From positions 5,022,001 through 5,086,000 of the forward strand of contig NZ_JALRMO010000001.1 of the NCBI RefSeq assembly GCF_023276405.1: a DNA stretch of 64,000 bases. Direction: 5' to 3'. Below are positions 51,925 through 61,278 of the stretch, in pieces. The position numbers were made by a program, and so were the translations under genes. Numbering within the stretch: position 1 is the stretch's first letter; every line of letters begins with the position of its first letter. The notes under the pieces are model-generated. The model was not told the DNA's origin, searched no databases, and saw only the letters and a list, made by a program, of their open reading frames with translations. The stretch comes from Paenibacillus hamazuiensis (lineage in GTDB: Bacteria; Bacillota; Bacilli; Paenibacillales; NBRC-103111).

Positions 51925-52842
51925 ATGGTCAACAAAGCCGTAAAAGCAACAATATCGTCGCTTCGCGATTATATCTCCTATGATGACGAGCCGGATGAAA
52001 GCTACCGCATCCTGCGCCGGATCAAAACCCCCTATCAAAAAATTGCGGTCGTTAAGCTGAAAAATGGTAAGGTATTGATTTACGGGGACGGCTATGTGAT
52101 GTTCGGCACGACGGAGGATGACAACATTTGGGCCGAAGCGATGGTCCATATCCCGATGGCCGTTGCCAAGAAACGGCGGCGCATCCTGATGATCGGCGGC
52201 GGAGGAGGCATTACGACACGGGAAGTGCTTAGGTATCGCAAAGTCAAGGAGATCACGGTCGTAGACATCGACTCCGTTATGATGAAGCTCGGCAAGAAAC
52301 TGAAGCCTCTCGTCAAATTTAACAAAGGGGCTTTGAACAATCGGAAAGTGCGCACCGTCATCAAGGACGGAAGAGCTTACGTGGAGAAGAACCGGAAGAA
52401 ATGGGACGCCATCATCATTGACATCCCGGAACCGAGCCATGATGCTCCGGGACTCAGACGCCTGTTCAGCAAGGAATTTTACAGGCTGCTGAAAAGGCGG
52501 CTCGCCCCCGGAGGCGCCGTTACTATCGCTTGTTCCACGCTGTCGATCATGCCCGAGTACCACTCGAGCATTGTCGCGACGCTCAAAGCAGCCGGATTCC
52601 ATGTGCTGCCTTATCATATCGATGTCATGAAAAAATACGGGGAGGACTGGGGTTTCGTCGTAGCTGCAAGAAGACGGCTGTCTCCCCGCCGCATCCGCCT
52701 GCGCGTTCCGACCCGCTTCCTGAAATCGGCAAAGCTGAAGAAAATATTTACGATCCCCCGCAAGTATCGGCGGAAATGGAGGAGGTGGAAAATCCAGACG
52801 GATCGGAACCACGTACTTGCCAACATCCATGAACGGCACTGA
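51925..52842 (+). CDS. Spermidine-synthase-like protein with altered active site
   Basis: 305 residues from ATG 51925 (GAGGAGGAG). The Rossmann part follows polyamine aminopropyltransferases: RILMIGGGGGITTREVLRYR, ITVVDIDSVMMKLGKK, DAIIIDIPEPSHDA. In true SpeE the first block is GGGDGG and the last DSxDP; here Asp is replaced by Gly and the second Asp by Glu. The C-terminal 50 residues are very basic (RRIRLRVPTRFLKSAKLKKI). It may act on another substrate or be a non-catalytic relative. Divergent from the MraY-like gene. Confidence 0.75.
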   Translation: MVNKAVKATISSLRDYISYDDEPDESYRILRRIKTPYQKIAVVKLKNGKVLIYGDGYVMFGTTEDDNIWAEAMVHIPMAVAKKRRRILMIGGGGGITTREVLRYRKVKEITVVDIDSVMMKLGKKLKPLVKFNKGALNNRKVRTVIKDGRAYVEKNRKKWDAIIIDIPEPSHDAPGLRRLFSKEFYRLLKRRLAPGGAVTIACSTLSIMPEYHSSIVATLKAAGFHVLPYHIDVMKKYGEDWGFVVAARRRLSPRRIRLRVPTRFLKSAKLKKIFTIPRKYRRKWRRWKIQTDRNHVLANIHERH

Positions 52843-52850
52843 CAACGAAT

Positions 52851-52878
52851 GGGGCTCCCGCTTGCAAGCAGGAGCCCC
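52851..52878. other. Hairpin between convergent genes
   Basis: GGGGCTCC (52851-52858) with GGAGCCCC (52871-52878) and an inner GCTTGCAAGC palindrome. No T run on either strand, but its place between two convergent stops suggests a shared terminator. Confidence 0.5.
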
Positions 52879-52889
52879 GGCTTGTCCTT

Positions 52890-54248
52890 CTATACCTTCA
52901 ACAGCCCGACGGAATACAGGAAAATAAGCAGGATCAGCACCGGGGCGACGAAACGGAGCGCAATCATCCAGGCTTTATACCAGAACCCGCTGAGACCCGC
53001 TTCCTCGCCGGCTTTTTTCCACGCGTAGCCGGTAAATAAAGTGACGACAAGCCCGCCAAAAGGCATTGCGATGTAGGCGGTGACGAAATCGACCCAATCG
53101 AAGATCGACTTCCCGCCCGGCGTAAATCCCCCCAGAACACCGCCGACGGACAGTGCGGACGGAATCCCGACCAGGAAGCAAACCGCCGATACGTAGACGG
53201 AAGATTTGCTGCGGCTCCAGCCCCACCGCTCCATGGCGAAGGCGACCGGCACCTCCAGAATCGAGACGGCCGAAGTCAGCGCCGCAATCGCCAGCAGCGC
53301 GAAGAACAAACCGCCGAACACGGAGCCCAAATACATTTTCGAGAAAGCGGCCGGCAGCGCCATGAAGGCGAGACCGACTCCTTCCCCAGGCTCCAGACCA
53401 AAGGAGAACACCGTCGGAAAAATAACCAGTCCGGCGATCAAGGCGTACACCAGATCCCCGAAGCCGATAGCAAGTGTGGCGCTTCCGAGCGATTGCCGCT
53501 TGTCCACATACGAACCGTAAGTGAGCATGCAGCCCATGCCCAGAGACAGCGAGAAAAAGGCATGCCCCAGAGCGATCAGTGCCGACTCCGCGTCCAGCTT
53601 GGAAAAATCCGGCTTCAGAAAAAAAGCTACCCCTTCGGAAGCCCCCGGCAGCGTTAAAGCGCGGAACATCAGCACGATCAATATAATCAAAAAACCGGGA
53701 ATCAATATTTTGTTGAATTTTTCAATTCCGCCCGATACGCCTTTGGCCAGCACCGAGCCGCAGACTACCGTTACAACCGCCTGCCAGAACAGCGGCGTGT
53801 AGCTGCCGGCGAAATCGAGAAATTTGCTTTTGTAGTCGGCTCCCGGCTCAAAGAGCAATCCGGTTAGCGACTGCACCGTATAATGGAGAGTCCAGCCGGC
53901 GACGACCGCATAATACGACATGATCATAAACGCGGTAAGGACGGCGAACAAGCCGAATGCCGCCCATACTTTTTTCCCCGTCAGGTTGTAAAAGGATGTG
54001 GACGCATTGCCTCTCCCGCCGCGGCCGATGACCATCTCCGCCAGCAGTACCGGAAGCCCCACGATGATAAGGCAGACGATGAACAGTAGAAAAAAAGCGG
54101 CTCCGCCGTGTTTTCCCGTGATATAGGGAAATTTCCACATATTCCCTAGACCGACCGAACTTCCGATCGCCGCCAAAATAAATCCGGTCTTTGAAAAACG
54201 TTCTTCCGTGCCGTTTTTAGGGTCAGATGCGTCTTGCTGTTTCTTCAT
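52890..54248 (-). CDS. Sodium-dependent transporter, NSS (SNF) family
   Basis: 452 residues, 11-12 helices. Helix 1 has the sodium/substrate site GFILAAIGSSVGLGNMWKFP, the NSS signature; ITGKHGGAAFFLLFI follows. Members carry amino acids such as Trp, Leu or Tyr with sodium (MhsT/LeuT group). Substrate unknown. Single gene. Confidence 0.93.
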   Translation of the reverse strand: MKKQQDASDPKNGTEERFSKTGFILAAIGSSVGLGNMWKFPYITGKHGGAAFFLLFIVCLIIVGLPVLLAEMVIGRGGRGNASTSFYNLTGKKVWAAFGLFAVLTAFMIMSYYAVVAGWTLHYTVQSLTGLLFEPGADYKSKFLDFAGSYTPLFWQAVVTVVCGSVLAKGVSGGIEKFNKILIPGFLIILIVLMFRALTLPGASEGVAFFLKPDFSKLDAESALIALGHAFFSLSLGMGCMLTYGSYVDKRQSLGSATLAIGFGDLVYALIAGLVIFPTVFSFGLEPGEGVGLAFMALPAAFSKMYLGSVFGGLFFALLAIAALTSAVSILEVPVAFAMERWGWSRSKSSVYVSAVCFLVGIPSALSVGGVLGGFTPGGKSIFDWVDFVTAYIAMPFGGLVVTLFTGYAWKKAGEEAGLSGFWYKAWMIALRFVAPVLILLIFLYSVGLLKV

Positions 54249-54377
54249 GATGTTGTCCCATCTTTCCTGAATATTCGCCAGAAGAAATAGTAAAATAAAT
54301 GACTCCTTCTGTCATGATGTAAATTTCGCCATTTTCATCGTCGGGTTATTTATTTCCATTCAGAAATGGGAGCATGC

Positions 54378-54406
54378 AAAAAAGACCCTGATCTTAAATC
54401 AAGGTC
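54378..54406 (-). terminator. Terminator of the MTHFR-like gene
   Basis: Minus-strand stem GACCTTGAT/ATCAGGGTC (54406-54398 with 54392-54384) followed by six T. Confidence 0.9.
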
Positions 54407-54434
54407 TCTTTTCGCAATGTTTATCTCGCCAGAA

Positions 54435-55370
54435 TCAGCGGGCGACCATCAGCTTCCGGTCAATCATCGCTCTGACATCGTTCAGCAGCTGCACGGAAGC
54501 ATCGATTTCCACCTTCCGTGTTGAAACGCTTTCCACGCTGCAGCCGACCGGGATGCCTTTCTCCAGACCGAACTCCAGCAGCTCCTCGAATATTTTTTTC
54601 GTTAAATTGACCGACTTGTCCAAAATATCGTTGGAGTTCATCAAATCGTTTTCGAGCCATTTCGGGATGCTGATGCCCAGCCACTTCATGAATTCGAGCG
54701 TTTTCAGCGATCCGCATGGAGTCAAGTTAAAGAGAATGGGAACCATTTCGATTTGGTGATTTTGGCAGTAGTAATAATAGTCGGACAAGAAATTTTTCGA
54801 AGCCTCGACGTTATAAATCGCTTGCGAAACGAAAAAGCGGCAGCCGCTGGTCATTTTTTGCACGACCCGCAAATGCTCGTCGTTTTTCCTCAGATGCCTT
54901 TCCGGAATGACGACGCCGCCCAAAATCAGTTTTTCATTGGCTCTCCGGCTTAATTCGTAAGCGTCCGTCAGGCTGAGGCGGATTTCCTGCTGGCTGGACG
55001 ACGGTCCGACAAATACGGAAAACCGATCCTGCCCCGGATCGGATGCAATCCATTCCGCCAGCTCGTCTTCCGTATATTTGCCGACGCAGCGGTAAACGAT
55101 TTTCGGCACGTCCAGCTGCGCCAAATATTGATGGCCGTAAACCGTCGGATCGATCGTTTTCAAAAAAGGAAACGGCCTTTCCTGCTCGTTGCGGTTGGCT
55201 TCATCCTGAATATCATAAATGATCAGGCCGTCGATTTCCGTATTCCGCATTCGATCGATCAGCTTATTCGCGATTTCCGCGATTTTTTCAGGCGTGTTGT
55301 CTTCCTTTGGCGGCGTTAAACCGTAGGTGACGATCCCTGCTCTTCTTTCCAGTATCTTTTGTTTAAGCAC
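54435..55370 (-). CDS. Methylenetetrahydrofolate-reductase-like protein
   Basis: 311 residues, TIM-barrel FAD-dependent MTHFR fold. Visible features: an early VTYGLTPPKEDNTPEKIAEI (acidic residue in the position of the E. coli catalytic Glu region), GLIIYDIQDEANRNEQERPF, FFVSQAIYNVEASKNFLSDY (the F-V-x-Q flavin/folate contact of MTHFR) and PILFNLTPCGSLKTLEFMKW. It differs in many places from MetF, and several Firmicutes have such an extra paralogue of unknown substrate. GTG 55370 has a weak site. Confidence 0.75.
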   Translation of the reverse strand: MLKQKILERRAGIVTYGLTPPKEDNTPEKIAEIANKLIDRMRNTEIDGLIIYDIQDEANRNEQERPFPFLKTIDPTVYGHQYLAQLDVPKIVYRCVGKYTEDELAEWIASDPGQDRFSVFVGPSSSQQEIRLSLTDAYELSRRANEKLILGGVVIPERHLRKNDEHLRVVQKMTSGCRFFVSQAIYNVEASKNFLSDYYYYCQNHQIEMVPILFNLTPCGSLKTLEFMKWLGISIPKWLENDLMNSNDILDKSVNLTKKIFEELLEFGLEKGIPVGCSVESVSTRKVEIDASVQLLNDVRAMIDRKLMVAR

Positions 55371-55607
55371 CGTCCCCGTCCCCCGATTCTATTAAAATGA
55401 AGCTAAAATCCGAATTTTTATACGAATCGTAGCATTTTTATACATTTTAACCAGACGGGTTTTTATTGTCAATAGACTTAGGCCCGCAGCACAGCAAGCT
55501 GCCCGGCAAATAAACCGGGCAGCCCGTAACGGATGGCGACGCATGCGGACGGCGATGGACCGGTAACGGACTATCAATCGCCTCCACTTTATTTTCGGAA
55601 TCTTTCG

Positions 55608-56036
55608 CTAGAACGTATTATAAATATTTTCGCAGGTTTCCGCCGTCGGCTGATAGAAGCAGTGCTTTCTGTAACGTGCCACCAAGGGTTGACCGTACCA
55701 GGTCGAAGGGCAGTCTCCCTGCGGCCTGAAGTACCAGAGCGAAAACTTCGCAGGCCACTGCCGTTCCCCGTTAACGGCACGCCGGGCGAGCCGCCTTTCC
55801 CTGTCGCGCGCTTTCTGGTAAAAATAACCGTGAATGATCGCCTCGAAAGCATGCGGTTGGTACACCATTTGCGGGATGGTGCGGATTCCTTTAAAGTCCG
55901 AACAGTTCGCCCGTATGCGATTGATGCCGACATTGCCTACGAGCATCATTCCTTTCTCCCCTTCGCCTTCCGCTTCCGCTCTCAGCAGTCTGGCCAGGAG
56001 GGTAATATCTTGGTCCCTTGCTTTTACGACAGCCAT
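55608..56036 (-). CDS. cwlJ: Spore cortex-lytic enzyme CwlJ
   Basis: 142 residues, the single Hydrolase_2 (SleB/CwlJ) domain without a signal peptide or PG-binding domain, as in CwlJ. LLARLLRAEAEGEGEKGMML has the catalytic Glu; GNVGINRIRANCSDFKGIRT and QPHAFEAIIHGYFYQKARDR complete the pattern. CwlJ degrades cortex during germination and needs GerQ for assembly; gerQ is in the window at 44660. AGGGGTGATCC precedes the ATG. Confidence 0.92.
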   Translation of the reverse strand: MAVVKARDQDITLLARLLRAEAEGEGEKGMMLVGNVGINRIRANCSDFKGIRTIPQMVYQPHAFEAIIHGYFYQKARDRERRLARRAVNGERQWPAKFSLWYFRPQGDCPSTWYGQPLVARYRKHCFYQPTAETCENIYNTF

Positions 56037-56125
56037 TGGATCACCCCTAACGTTTTCTACCTACAGAATATTACGCAAACGGATTTAGGTGATTGCCGGG
56101 GGACACTTTATTATATAAATGCACA

Positions 56126-57316
56126 TCAAGCCGGCTTCTTTTCCGCCGTCGTCCCCGTTTCCCCCGCCAAAACCCCGCTCAGCGCAAAAATGAACAGCGC
56201 ACCCGCGAAGCAAACAGCCGCGAAAATGCCAATGGCCGAAAATCCGTTAAACAGCACATACAGCATGCCGGCGATCCACGAAGCGAGCGTTGTCGCCGCG
56301 TTCATCGTGGAAGTCGAAAGACTCGAAATCGTCCCCCGGATGGAAGGATTGAGCGAGGTCAATATCCCTATGATGAGAGGAAACATGATGCCGAGAAGGG
56401 CGAATATGACAAAATACGCGCCCGCTACGGCGGATACCGACGTGAAATGCGGCAGCGAGACAAACGCCGCGATAAGCAGAACAAAGCCGATAACCATCGT
56501 ATTAAAACGGTTCAACACGCCCGACACATACCCGCTCCCCATGCTGCCAGCCAGATTGCCGAGTCCCAGCAATATCATCATGTACCCGATTTGATCCACC
56601 GACAGGTGAAAGCGGTCGGTCATCCATTTGCCGAGGAACGCAAACGCCGCGTTGCTCCCGAGATGAATGAAGAAATAGGCGAGGAAAGTCCCTCTTGCGC
56701 GTCCGCTCGTCAGCAGCGGAACGTATCTTTGGAAGATCGGCGTTTTGGCCCCCGGAACTTGGCTCGGCTTCATGTCCGGCACCGCGACAAAGATCACGGC
56801 GGCGAGCAGAAGAGAACATATGCCGATCGCAAAAAACGGATACTGCCAATGGACCGCGGCGAGCATGCTGCCGATCGGCACGCCGAGCGCCTGGGATACG
56901 GCGAGCCCCGCATAAACGATCCCCATCGCTTTGGCGATCTTCGGCGCCGGCAGCAGCGACGGAACAGCCGCCCAAACTTGCGGTGCGGTAAACGCCGCAC
57001 TCACGCCGGCCAAAAAACGAAACAGGCACATCGACCAGAAACCGGTCGCGAAGCCGCATAACAGCGTGGAAACCGCAAAGCCGGTCATTCCGGCCAGCAT
57101 CACTTTTTTCCGGTTCAAGCCGTCGGACAAGGGACCGGCAACAAGCGCAAACAGCGCTGCCCCAAGCGTATAAGCTCCCATCATCCAACCGGACACCTCA
57201 GTGGAAACTTGAAACATGCTTTGCAGCGTCGGAATGAGCGGGGAAATCAAGAAAGTATCGGTGCCGATCAAAAACATGATCAGGAAAAAAATCGAAGTCA
57301 ATTTGTTCATGTTCAT
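56126..57316 (-). CDS. MFS efflux transporter, DHA1 family
   Basis: 396 residues, 12 helices. Motif A AGPLSDGLNRKKVML follows helix 2; motif C-like region SQALGVPIGSMLAAV in helix 5. It resembles YbcL/YdhP-type DHA1 exporters. The ATG at 57316 is 6 nt from AAAGGAG; the ATG at 57322 abuts it. Divergent from a WYL regulator that probably controls it. Confidence 0.9.
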   Translation of the reverse strand: MNMNKLTSIFFLIMFLIGTDTFLISPLIPTLQSMFQVSTEVSGWMMGAYTLGAALFALVAGPLSDGLNRKKVMLAGMTGFAVSTLLCGFATGFWSMCLFRFLAGVSAAFTAPQVWAAVPSLLPAPKIAKAMGIVYAGLAVSQALGVPIGSMLAAVHWQYPFFAIGICSLLLAAVIFVAVPDMKPSQVPGAKTPIFQRYVPLLTSGRARGTFLAYFFIHLGSNAAFAFLGKWMTDRFHLSVDQIGYMMILLGLGNLAGSMGSGYVSGVLNRFNTMVIGFVLLIAAFVSLPHFTSVSAVAGAYFVIFALLGIMFPLIIGILTSLNPSIRGTISSLSTSTMNAATTLASWIAGMLYVLFNGFSAIGIFAAVCFAGALFIFALSGVLAGETGTTAEKKPA

Positions 57317-57400
57317 CACCATCTCCTTTATACTTCAGCTGATCTGGGCGCGCGCTTTGCAAGACCAACTGGACTTGATTCTCATTGTAGCGGATAATAG

Positions 57401-57415
57401 TGACAAAGACTGTCA
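57401..57415. promoter_or_regulatory. Candidate operator of the WYL regulator
   Basis: TGACA-N5-TGTCA (57401-57405 with 57411-57415), a perfect inverted repeat in the shared promoter region between the MFS and regulator genes. YafY/DeoR-type regulators bind short palindromes of this form. Confidence 0.45.
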
Positions 57416-57453
57416 TAAACTTTGATCTCAAAAAAATTTACGGAGGCGGTTTT

Positions 57454-58404
57454 ATGTCCAAATCGAAACGTCTCATGGAGCTGATGATGGCTGTCAACCG
57501 CAAGCGCAGATTCAAGGTCCAGGAGCTTGCCGACGAATTCGGTGTCTCCGCGAGGACGATTTTGCGTGACCTGCAGGAGCTGAGCGAGCTCGGAGTTCCG
57601 CTGTATTCGGAAGTGGGGCCGCACGGCGGTTACCAGGTGATCCGGGAACGGGTGCTGCCTCCGATCGCCTTCACCGAAGAGGAAGCCGTCGCTTTGTTTT
57701 TCGCATGCCAGGCGCTGCGCCATTATTCGGCCCTGCCGTTTGAAACGGAATCGTCCTGCGCGCTCAAAAAATTTTACTACTACATGCCCGGAGACGTCCG
57801 CGACCGTATCGATCAAATGAGAAACCGCGTCGATTTCTTATCTCCGATCAGGCAGATCGAATCCCCGCATTTGGCCGTCCTGCTTGACGCGGCGGTTGGC
57901 CAAAAAGTCGTGCGGATCGAATACGAGTCGCGGGAAGGAGCATCCTGCCGGGAAATACAGCCGCTCGGCATCTATGCGAGCAACGGCTTCTGGTATTGTC
58001 CCGCGTATTGCTTTGAGCGGCAGCAATTTCGCTTGTTCCGGTGCGACCGGATCCGCTCCGTCGGCGGCGAGCCCGCCGTTTCGAAACCGCTCGATTTGCG
58101 GCATGTCCATATCGGCAACTGGGAGTCGTTTGTGAAAAAAGGGGACGCGTACGTCCACGTATACGTCGAGCTCAGCAAAGAAGGCGTGCAGCGGTGCGAG
58201 CCGGAGCTCGGACGGCGCGGACGGCTTCATGTTCGTGAAGACGGCAGCGGCTGGCTGGAGGGTGATGTACCGAGAACGGAAATTCCGTTTTTGGCGAAGT
58301 TTTTCATCGGCCTCGGTACCGAAGCGAAGGTGCGGGAACCGCGGGAGCTTATCGATTGCATGAAACGAAATCTTTCCGAGATGATGAACCATTTGTTACA
58401 ATGA
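57454..58404 (+). CDS. WYL-domain transcriptional regulator (YafY type)
   Basis: 316 residues. N-terminal DeoR-like HTH (KRRFKVQELADEFGVSARTI, LRDLQELSELGVPLYSEVG), a WYL domain at about 140-225 (IQPLGIYASNGFWYCPAYCF, FRLFRCDRIRSV) and a WCX end. WYL domains sense a ligand, probably nucleotides or metabolites. ATG 57454 follows GGAGGCGG. It diverges from the MFS exporter and a palindrome lies between them. Confidence 0.92.
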   Translation: MSKSKRLMELMMAVNRKRRFKVQELADEFGVSARTILRDLQELSELGVPLYSEVGPHGGYQVIRERVLPPIAFTEEEAVALFFACQALRHYSALPFETESSCALKKFYYYMPGDVRDRIDQMRNRVDFLSPIRQIESPHLAVLLDAAVGQKVVRIEYESREGASCREIQPLGIYASNGFWYCPAYCFERQQFRLFRCDRIRSVGGEPAVSKPLDLRHVHIGNWESFVKKGDAYVHVYVELSKEGVQRCEPELGRRGRLHVREDGSGWLEGDVPRTEIPFLAKFFIGLGTEAKVREPRELIDCMKRNLSEMMNHLLQ

Positions 58405-58463
58405 TGGAATTGAAAGCTTTTCGCTATGCCAGTTCATCACAGATAAAGGGAGAGTGAACCGCT

Positions 58464-59702
58464 TTGAATTCCTCGCATTCCGGCGCGAACGGCGCTCCGC
58501 TTGCACCTGCTTCGCGTCCGATGCCCTCGAGAACGGCGATGGTGCTGATCCTCGGATCTTTGGGCATGATGGGACCGTTAACGATAGACATGTATCTTCC
58601 GGCGATGCCGACGATCGTTTCCGATTTCCATACGTCGGCCTCTTCCGTTCAACTTAGCCTGACGTTTTATTTGATCGGCCTCGCTTCGGGGCAGCTGCTG
58701 GCCGGACCGATCAGCGACGTGCGCGGACGGCGGCTGCCGATGCTCGCCGGCTTGATCGTATACGCTTTGTGTTCGCTGCTCTGCGCGTTCACGACGAACA
58801 TTTGGTCGCTGATATTGCTCAGGGCGATTCAAGGTTTTTCGGGCGCAGCCGGGATGGTTGTCTCGCGGGCGGTTGTACGCGACATGTATTCGGGCACGGA
58901 GCTGACGAAATTTTTTACGATGCTTATGCTTGTGAACGGTGCCGGACCGATTATCGCTCCGATCATCGGCGGACAATTGCTGCGCTTTACGACGTGGCAC
59001 GGCATATTCGTCGTGCTGTGCGGCGTGGGGCTTGTTATGTTCGCCGTCATATTATTGATGCTGCCGGAAACGCTGCCTGCGGGCAAACGCTCGCGCGGAG
59101 GCTTTCGGCAAACGGTGACGACCTTCGGCGGGCTGCTGCGCGACCGCGAGTTTATGGGCTACGCGCTTTCGTCCGGATGCGTCTCCGCCGCGCTGTTCGC
59201 TTATTTGTCCGGCTCGTCGTTCGTGCTGCAAAACATTTACGGCGTATCTCCGCAAATGTACAGCTTCATCTTCGCCGTCAACGGCATCGGCTTCGTGCTC
59301 GCCTCGCAAATTACCGGCAAGCTCGTCAGCCGCTTCCCGGAAATCCGGCTGCTCGTCGCCGGCTACGTGATCGCCGCAGCGGGCGGCGCCCTGCTGCTCG
59401 TCTCGCTGCTCGGCGGACTCGGTCTTGCCGGGGTGTGGGCGGCGTTTTTCCTCACCGTCTCCAGCGTCGGCGTCGTCGGGCCGACAAGCTCCTCGCTGGC
59501 GCTGCAGAGCAAGGGCAGCGCCGCAGGCAGCGCGGCGGCGCTGCTCGGCGTGCTGTCGCTCGTCATCGGCGCGTTCACTTCGCCGCTGTCCGGGCTCGGA
59601 GGCGGTCACAGCGCCATGCCGCTCGGAATTTTGATCGCCGCGGCTTCGGGTGGGGCGATCCTCTGTTATTTCCTGCTGATCCGCCGTTCAAAGGAGGCTT
59701 AA
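58464..59702 (+). CDS. Bcr/CflA-family drug exporter
   Basis: 412 residues, 12 helices. MGPLTIDMYLPAMPTIVSDF is the Bcr/CflA signature (D-M-Y-L-P), followed by motif A GPISDVRGRRLPMLAG and motif C GAGPIIAPIIGGQLL. It exports compounds such as bicyclomycin, sulfonamides or chloramphenicol; the actual one is unknown. TTG start after GGGAGAG. A small P-loop kinase gene starts 6 bp after it, so the two are cotranscribed. Confidence 0.92.
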   Translation: MNSSHSGANGAPLAPASRPMPSRTAMVLILGSLGMMGPLTIDMYLPAMPTIVSDFHTSASSVQLSLTFYLIGLASGQLLAGPISDVRGRRLPMLAGLIVYALCSLLCAFTTNIWSLILLRAIQGFSGAAGMVVSRAVVRDMYSGTELTKFFTMLMLVNGAGPIIAPIIGGQLLRFTTWHGIFVVLCGVGLVMFAVILLMLPETLPAGKRSRGGFRQTVTTFGGLLRDREFMGYALSSGCVSAALFAYLSGSSFVLQNIYGVSPQMYSFIFAVNGIGFVLASQITGKLVSRFPEIRLLVAGYVIAAAGGALLLVSLLGGLGLAGVWAAFFLTVSSVGVVGPTSSSLALQSKGSAAGSAAALLGVLSLVIGAFTSPLSGLGGGHSAMPLGILIAAASGGAILCYFLLIRRSKEA

Positions 59703-59708
59703 CCCTAT

Positions 59709-60311
59709 ATGCGCAAGCTGGTCTTCTTCATCGGCCCCGCGGGGGCCGGCAAAACGACGCTGGCGAAAGCTTTGGCCGCGCGGCGGCGCGCCGCTTTCTT
59801 CGATATGGACACGCTGCTGCGCCCCGCCGCGGAAGCGATCATGACCCTTTCCGGGCTCGACCCGAACGACCGCGATTCGCCCGTGTATAAAACGCGCTGC
59901 CGCGATCTCGGCTACCGCATCACGATGGACGCCGCGCTCGAAAACGTCGAGCTCGGCATAGACGCGATCGTCGTCGGCCCCTTTACGAAGGAAACCGAAG
60001 ATCCGGCGTGGCTCGCCGGTGAGCTCGCGCGAATCGGCGCCTCGGCAGACGACGTCGACGTGAGGGCGGTGTTTGTGTATTTGCCGGACATGGAGCTTTA
60101 CCGCGAACGCCTCCGGAAGAGAGCCTCGCCGCTTGACGTCTGGAAGCTGGACAACTGGAACGAATTCAGCCGGTCGCTTGCGCTCCGGCAAATCCGCTGG
60201 GATCTCCCGCCTTCGTCGATTGTATATTTCGACAATTCCGGGCCTTTTGCCGAAGAGAAGCTTGCGGAGCTGGAGCGGCTTGTGTACGGCGGAGGGCCGG
60301 CGGAATCGTGA
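59709..60311 (+). CDS. P-loop kinase/AAA family protein (shikimate/chloramphenicol-kinase-like)
   Basis: 200 residues. Walker A GPAGAGKTTLAK near residues 9-20; a DMD motif (FFDMDTLLRP) where such kinases bind the acceptor; LID-like Arg residues in YRERLRKRASPLDVWK. The fold is that of small-molecule or nucleotide kinases. Since it follows a drug exporter by 6 bp, drug inactivation by phosphorylation is possible but unproven. AAGGAGG lies 11 nt before the ATG. Confidence 0.75.
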   Translation: MRKLVFFIGPAGAGKTTLAKALAARRRAAFFDMDTLLRPAAEAIMTLSGLDPNDRDSPVYKTRCRDLGYRITMDAALENVELGIDAIVVGPFTKETEDPAWLAGELARIGASADDVDVRAVFVYLPDMELYRERLRKRASPLDVWKLDNWNEFSRSLALRQIRWDLPPSSIVYFDNSGPFAEEKLAELERLVYGGGPAES

Positions 60312-60344
60312 CCGGCAGCTTTGCAAGCCGCAAGGAGGGGGGCT

Positions 60345-61208
60345 ATGGAAGACGCACTGCATGCTTTATTTCGCCCGATACAGGCTAACGGAAGAGTCGT
60401 CTCGCAGAAATATATCGAATTCAAGCCGTCCCCGGCATTGATGTCCTTTGTTTCATGTTATTGGGCATCGGAGCCTTCCTTTCACCCGGATTCGGCAAAT
60501 AACGACGGTATCGATCGCGTTTTGCCCGACGGCTGCACGGATATTTTGTTCGAGCACGATATCAAGGGCAACCGTTATCACATCCGCTATTACGGCGTAT
60601 TCGATCGACCGTTTCCCATCGCCTATGACGACAAGAGGCCCGTCCGCAAGTTCGGGGTCCGCTTTTTCCCGGGCGGAGCCTATCCGTTCATGAGAACGCC
60701 GGTTGCCGAATTCACGGGCAGGTACTGCGCCTTGGATGCGATTTGGCCGAATATCGCCGAAGAAATCGGGGAAAAGCTCTTCGCGCAAGAATCGATGGAA
60801 GAGAAGGTGCGGATCATCGAGCATTATTTGCTCACGATCGCGCAAAGGAACAGGCCGGTCGACGATCCTCTCATGGCCAACCTGCTTTACCGCATCTTCG
60901 TGTCGGAAGGAAAAACGGGCGTGTGCGAGCTGGCCGAATCGGAAGCGGTCAGCGCACGTCAAATCAACCGGAAATTCGAGCAATGGATCGGCTTCAGCCC
61001 GAAAAAATTCAGCGAAATCGTGCGGTTTCAGGCCGTCGTCGGTGATATCCGCAGGCGGAAGAAAACCGATTGGCGGATGCTTGCCCTGGATCACGGATAT
61101 TTTGACCAGGCGCATATGATCCGCGACTTTAAAAGATTTTACGGGGATTCTCCGCTGGCTGCAGCTAAAGAATTTCGGGACACGTCCGGTTTTTACAATC
61201 CTATTTGA
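60345..61208 (+). CDS. AraC-family transcriptional regulator
   Basis: 287 residues. A DUF6597-type N-terminal domain (VSCYWASEPSFHPD, RVLPDGCTDILFEHD, VRFFPGGAYPFM) and two AraC helix-turn-helix units (ESEAVSARQINRKFEQWIGF, SPKKFSEIVRFQAVV, then DHGYFDQAHMIRDFKRFYG). Probably controls the exporter/kinase pair directly upstream or itself. ATG 60345 follows AAGGAGGGGG; the longer frame overlaps the kinase end. Confidence 0.92.
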   Translation: MEDALHALFRPIQANGRVVSQKYIEFKPSPALMSFVSCYWASEPSFHPDSANNDGIDRVLPDGCTDILFEHDIKGNRYHIRYYGVFDRPFPIAYDDKRPVRKFGVRFFPGGAYPFMRTPVAEFTGRYCALDAIWPNIAEEIGEKLFAQESMEEKVRIIEHYLLTIAQRNRPVDDPLMANLLYRIFVSEGKTGVCELAESEAVSARQINRKFEQWIGFSPKKFSEIVRFQAVVGDIRRRKKTDWRMLALDHGYFDQAHMIRDFKRFYGDSPLAAAKEFRDTSGFYNPI

Positions 61209-61278
61209 AGCTGGCCCCTCTGATCCGGCTTCATGCGCCGCAGAACGTTCAAGCCGACAAAGGACCATCAGAGCGGAA

